DNA of 64,000 bases from Campylobacter sp. RM16192 (lineage in GTDB: Bacteria; Campylobacterota; Campylobacteria; Campylobacterales; Campylobacteraceae), in contig NZ_CP012552.1 in assembly GCF_004803855.2 (NCBI RefSeq), forward strand, positions 868,001 to 932,000, written 5' to 3'. A model generated the notes under the pieces. That model saw only the letters and a list, made by a program, of their open reading frames with translations, had not been told where the DNA came from and did no database searches. Position 1 is the stretch's first letter. The number at the start of each line of letters is the position of its first letter. Positions 62,173-64,000 of this stretch are shown one piece after another. Made by a program: the position numbers and the translations under genes.

Positions 62173-63330
62173 TCAAGAAATTTTATAAATAAAAATCTTA
62201 TCACCTTTTTTTATCTCGTTTTGATCGAAGTCAGAAAGGTAGATGGCGTTACTTTTTACTAGAGGCAATATCATACCTGAACCAAATTTATTGTTATCTG
62301 TTATATGAAATTTACCATCTTTTAGTGTTCCTAATACTATATTCTGACGTCCGGACTTTATCTTTAGATCCTGATAGGCTTCCGCTTCAACTTGCATCAA
62401 ATTTTTGCCGTTTAAAAATGGCACTACAAGCAAAAATGCGAGTAAAAAGGCTGCCATAGGATTTCCAGGAAGTATAAAAACTAATTTTGAATCTTTAGAG
62501 TATGCCTTGCATGGGCGACCAGGTCTAACATTTATATGTTCAAAAAGTTCTTTGAAACCAAGCGAAAGTAGGGCAGTTTTCATATAGTCAGCTTCGCCTT
62601 TACTAGCCCCACCAGAACAAATAATCACATCAAAATTTGCATTTTGAAACGAATTTATAGTCTCGTTTAAATCATCTTTTATTATCCCCAAATAACTACT
62701 TTTGAAACCGAAATTTGACAGTATGGCGGCTATTGCTTCGGCGTTTGCGTTATAAATTTGATTCTCATCGGCTGTTTGCCAAGGTTCTATTATCTCATCT
62801 CCGCTTGAGAAAATGCCTATTTTTGGCTTTATCAATACTTTTACACGAGAGATGCCTTGAGCTGCAAGCATCATTATATGAGCCGGAGCAAGTCTGGTGC
62901 CTGCGCTAATCAGCTCATCTCCTGCTTTTACCTCTTCTCCTCTATGCCTAAATGCATCATAAGCTCTTGTTTTATCGGTTACTATGACTTTTTCATCTTC
63001 TATAACGACATCCTCAAGTCTAGCCACAGTGTCTGCACCTTTTGGCATTTTTGCACCAGTCATTATCTTTATACACTCGCCATCTTTTATCGATGTATCT
63101 TTGCTATCTCCAGCAAAAACAGCGTCTACAACTTTTAGAGGTTTGTTTTTATCTGCAAATTTCATAGCATAGCCATCTAATGCCGAGTTATCAAATGCTG
63201 GCAAATCCTTTACGGCGATTATGTTCTCGGCTAAAATTTCTCCTACCGCCATAGATATGCTTACAAATTCGCTATTGTTACTTGATTTTACACTATCAAA
63301 TATAGTTTTTAAAGCTTCATCTACTATCAT
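62173..63330 (-). CDS. moeA: Molybdopterin molybdenumtransferase MoeA
   Basis: Inserts molybdate into adenylylated molybdopterin. A 385-residue protein with PAFDNSALDGYAM, the MogA-like core IGIFSSGDEI and ICSGGASKGEADYMKTAL, and a C-terminal beta domain. It starts just after the murA stop. It serves the two molybdoenzymes of this window, TorA and TtrA. Confidence 0.94.
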   Translation of the reverse strand: MIVDEALKTIFDSVKSSNNSEFVSISMAVGEILAENIIAVKDLPAFDNSALDGYAMKFADKNKPLKVVDAVFAGDSKDTSIKDGECIKIMTGAKMPKGADTVARLEDVVIEDEKVIVTDKTRAYDAFRHRGEEVKAGDELISAGTRLAPAHIMMLAAQGISRVKVLIKPKIGIFSSGDEIIEPWQTADENQIYNANAEAIAAILSNFGFKSSYLGIIKDDLNETINSFQNANFDVIICSGGASKGEADYMKTALLSLGFKELFEHINVRPGRPCKAYSKDSKLVFILPGNPMAAFLLAFLLVVPFLNGKNLMQVEAEAYQDLKIKSGRQNIVLGTLKDGKFHITDNNKFGSGMILPLVKSNAIYLSDFDQNEIKKGDKIFIYKIS

Positions 63331-63331
63331 C

Positions 63332-64000
63332 TTATTCTTCCAATCTTTTTATTTTAGCTCCTAGTTTTGCGAGCTTTACTTCTAAATTTTCATAACCTCT
63401 ATCAAGATGGTAAATTCTATGCACCTTGCTTGTTCCATCGCTTGCAAGAGCTGCTAATACTAGGGCTGAAGAGGCTCTAAGATCAGTAGCCATAACATCT
63501 GCCGCGTTTAGCTTAACTCCGCCGTAAACGCTTGCGATATGTCCGTTTAGCCTGATATCAGCACCCATTCTGGTTAGCTCGCTAACGTGCATGAAGCGGT
63601 TCTCAAACAATCTTTCATCTATGACGCTAACTCCGTCTGCAATTAGTGCAAGAGCCATAAACTGGGCTTGCATGTCGGTTGGAAATCCAGGATATTCAGT
63701 TGTTACTATCTCCACCGGTTTTATTTTATCCGCAGGCAGTATGGTTATTTTGTCGTCATTAATTTCTATGCCAAAGCCCATCTCATTAAATTTGGTTAAT
63801 ATAGCCTTTAGGTGATTTGCATTGGCATTTGTTATTGTGATTTTAGAATTTGTAATAGCGCCTGCGCAAAGGTAGGTGCCAGCCTCTATTCTGTCTGGAA
63901 TTACTCTTATATTTTTAGAGGTTATAAGGTTTTGTCCTGTACCTTTAATAGTAAGTTCATTAGTCCCGATCCCTTCTATATATACTCCGGCATCTGCTAA
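63332..64000 (-). CDS. murA: UDP-N-acetylglucosamine 1-carboxyvinyltransferase, C-terminal part (cut by window edge)
   Basis: First committed step of peptidoglycan synthesis. The visible 222 residues include [51 protein letters not shown] and [13 protein letters not shown], followed by [20 protein letters not shown], all typical of the MurA C-terminal half. The frame continues open to 64000. The catalytic Cys (N-terminal half) lies outside the window. moeA follows after one base. Confidence 0.96.
   Translation of the reverse strand, partial: LADAGVYIEGIGTNELTIKGTGQNLITSKNIRVIPDRIEAGTYLCAGAITNSKITITNANANHLKAILTKFNEMGFGIEINDDKITILPADKIKPVEIVTTEYPGFPTDMQAQFMALALIADGVSVIDERLFENRFMHVSELTRMGADIRLNGHIASVYGGVKLNAADVMATDLRASSALVLAALASDGTSKVHRIYHLDRGYENLEVKLAKLGAKIKRLEE

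Overview
The window is a piece of a Campylobacter-type (epsilonproteobacterial) chromosome with one end of an integrated phage at its left edge. The DNA is AT-rich. Many genes have a TATAAT -10 box without an obvious -35, and flgH has an RpoN-type promoter. Gene order matches what I recall of C. jejuni in several blocks: clpB / ctpA-purC-purS-purQ-plsC-htpG, murG-ftsW, aspB-speA-hisS-tmk-coaD-ubiX-flgA and moeA-murA. A tetrathionate-reductase-like ttrBA pair and a LemA/TPM cluster suggest a non-jejuni species, but I cannot name it from sequence alone.

Region 1 (1-10500) is prophage. Two very large structural or polyvalent proteins (62-6114) run on the plus strand. A repeat-rich gap follows, then a tyrosine integrase with a small upstream gene, a divergent HTH regulator, a GT-rich non-coding zone with repeated TTTAAGGTT motifs and a chain of mini-ORFs, and a T7-like large terminase on the minus strand. 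The right end is marked by a 3' tRNA-Met-like remnant at 10478-10500, the probable att site.

Region 2 (10.5-19.3 kb) holds ribB, a two-component pair, and a TMAO/DMSO-type reductase system (monoheme cytochrome c plus a TorA-like Tat-exported molybdoenzyme), followed by a dCache-type chemoreceptor. The layout suggests a sense, respire and swim module. A frameshifted IS256-family remnant closes it.

Region 3 (20.4-25.9 kb) holds lemA and four tandem TPM-domain (YgcG-like) exported proteins. Copies 1 and 4 share a 434-bp identical tract, a clear recent gene conversion or duplication. An Aer-type PAS protein (CetB-like) and an unknown helical protein follow.

Region 4 (25.9-43.8 kb) is mostly core: ftsW-murG, a UvrD/Rep helicase, a chemoreceptor, htpG, an exported ankyrin protein, plsC, a BatD/SH3-like protein, purQ-purS-purC, ctpA, clpB and xerH. 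The clpB promoter is a perfect sigma-70 consensus overlapped by an HspR-type (HAIR-like) dyad.

Region 5 (43.9-64 kb) holds ttrB-ttrA without a ttrC membrane subunit, pta-ackA, flgH, ilvB-ilvH-lpxD, and a long minus-strand run from murA (cut by the window edge) through moeA, tRNA-Gly, flgA, ubiX, coaD, tmk, hisS, speA and aspB to thiF. The flgA reading frame has no ordinary start codon between the tRNA gene and its predicted signal peptide.

The best candidates for something undescribed are the palindromic or CRISPR-like repeat cluster and the coupled mini-ORF chain in the prophage, the gene-converted TPM array, and the tRNA-embedded start of flgA.
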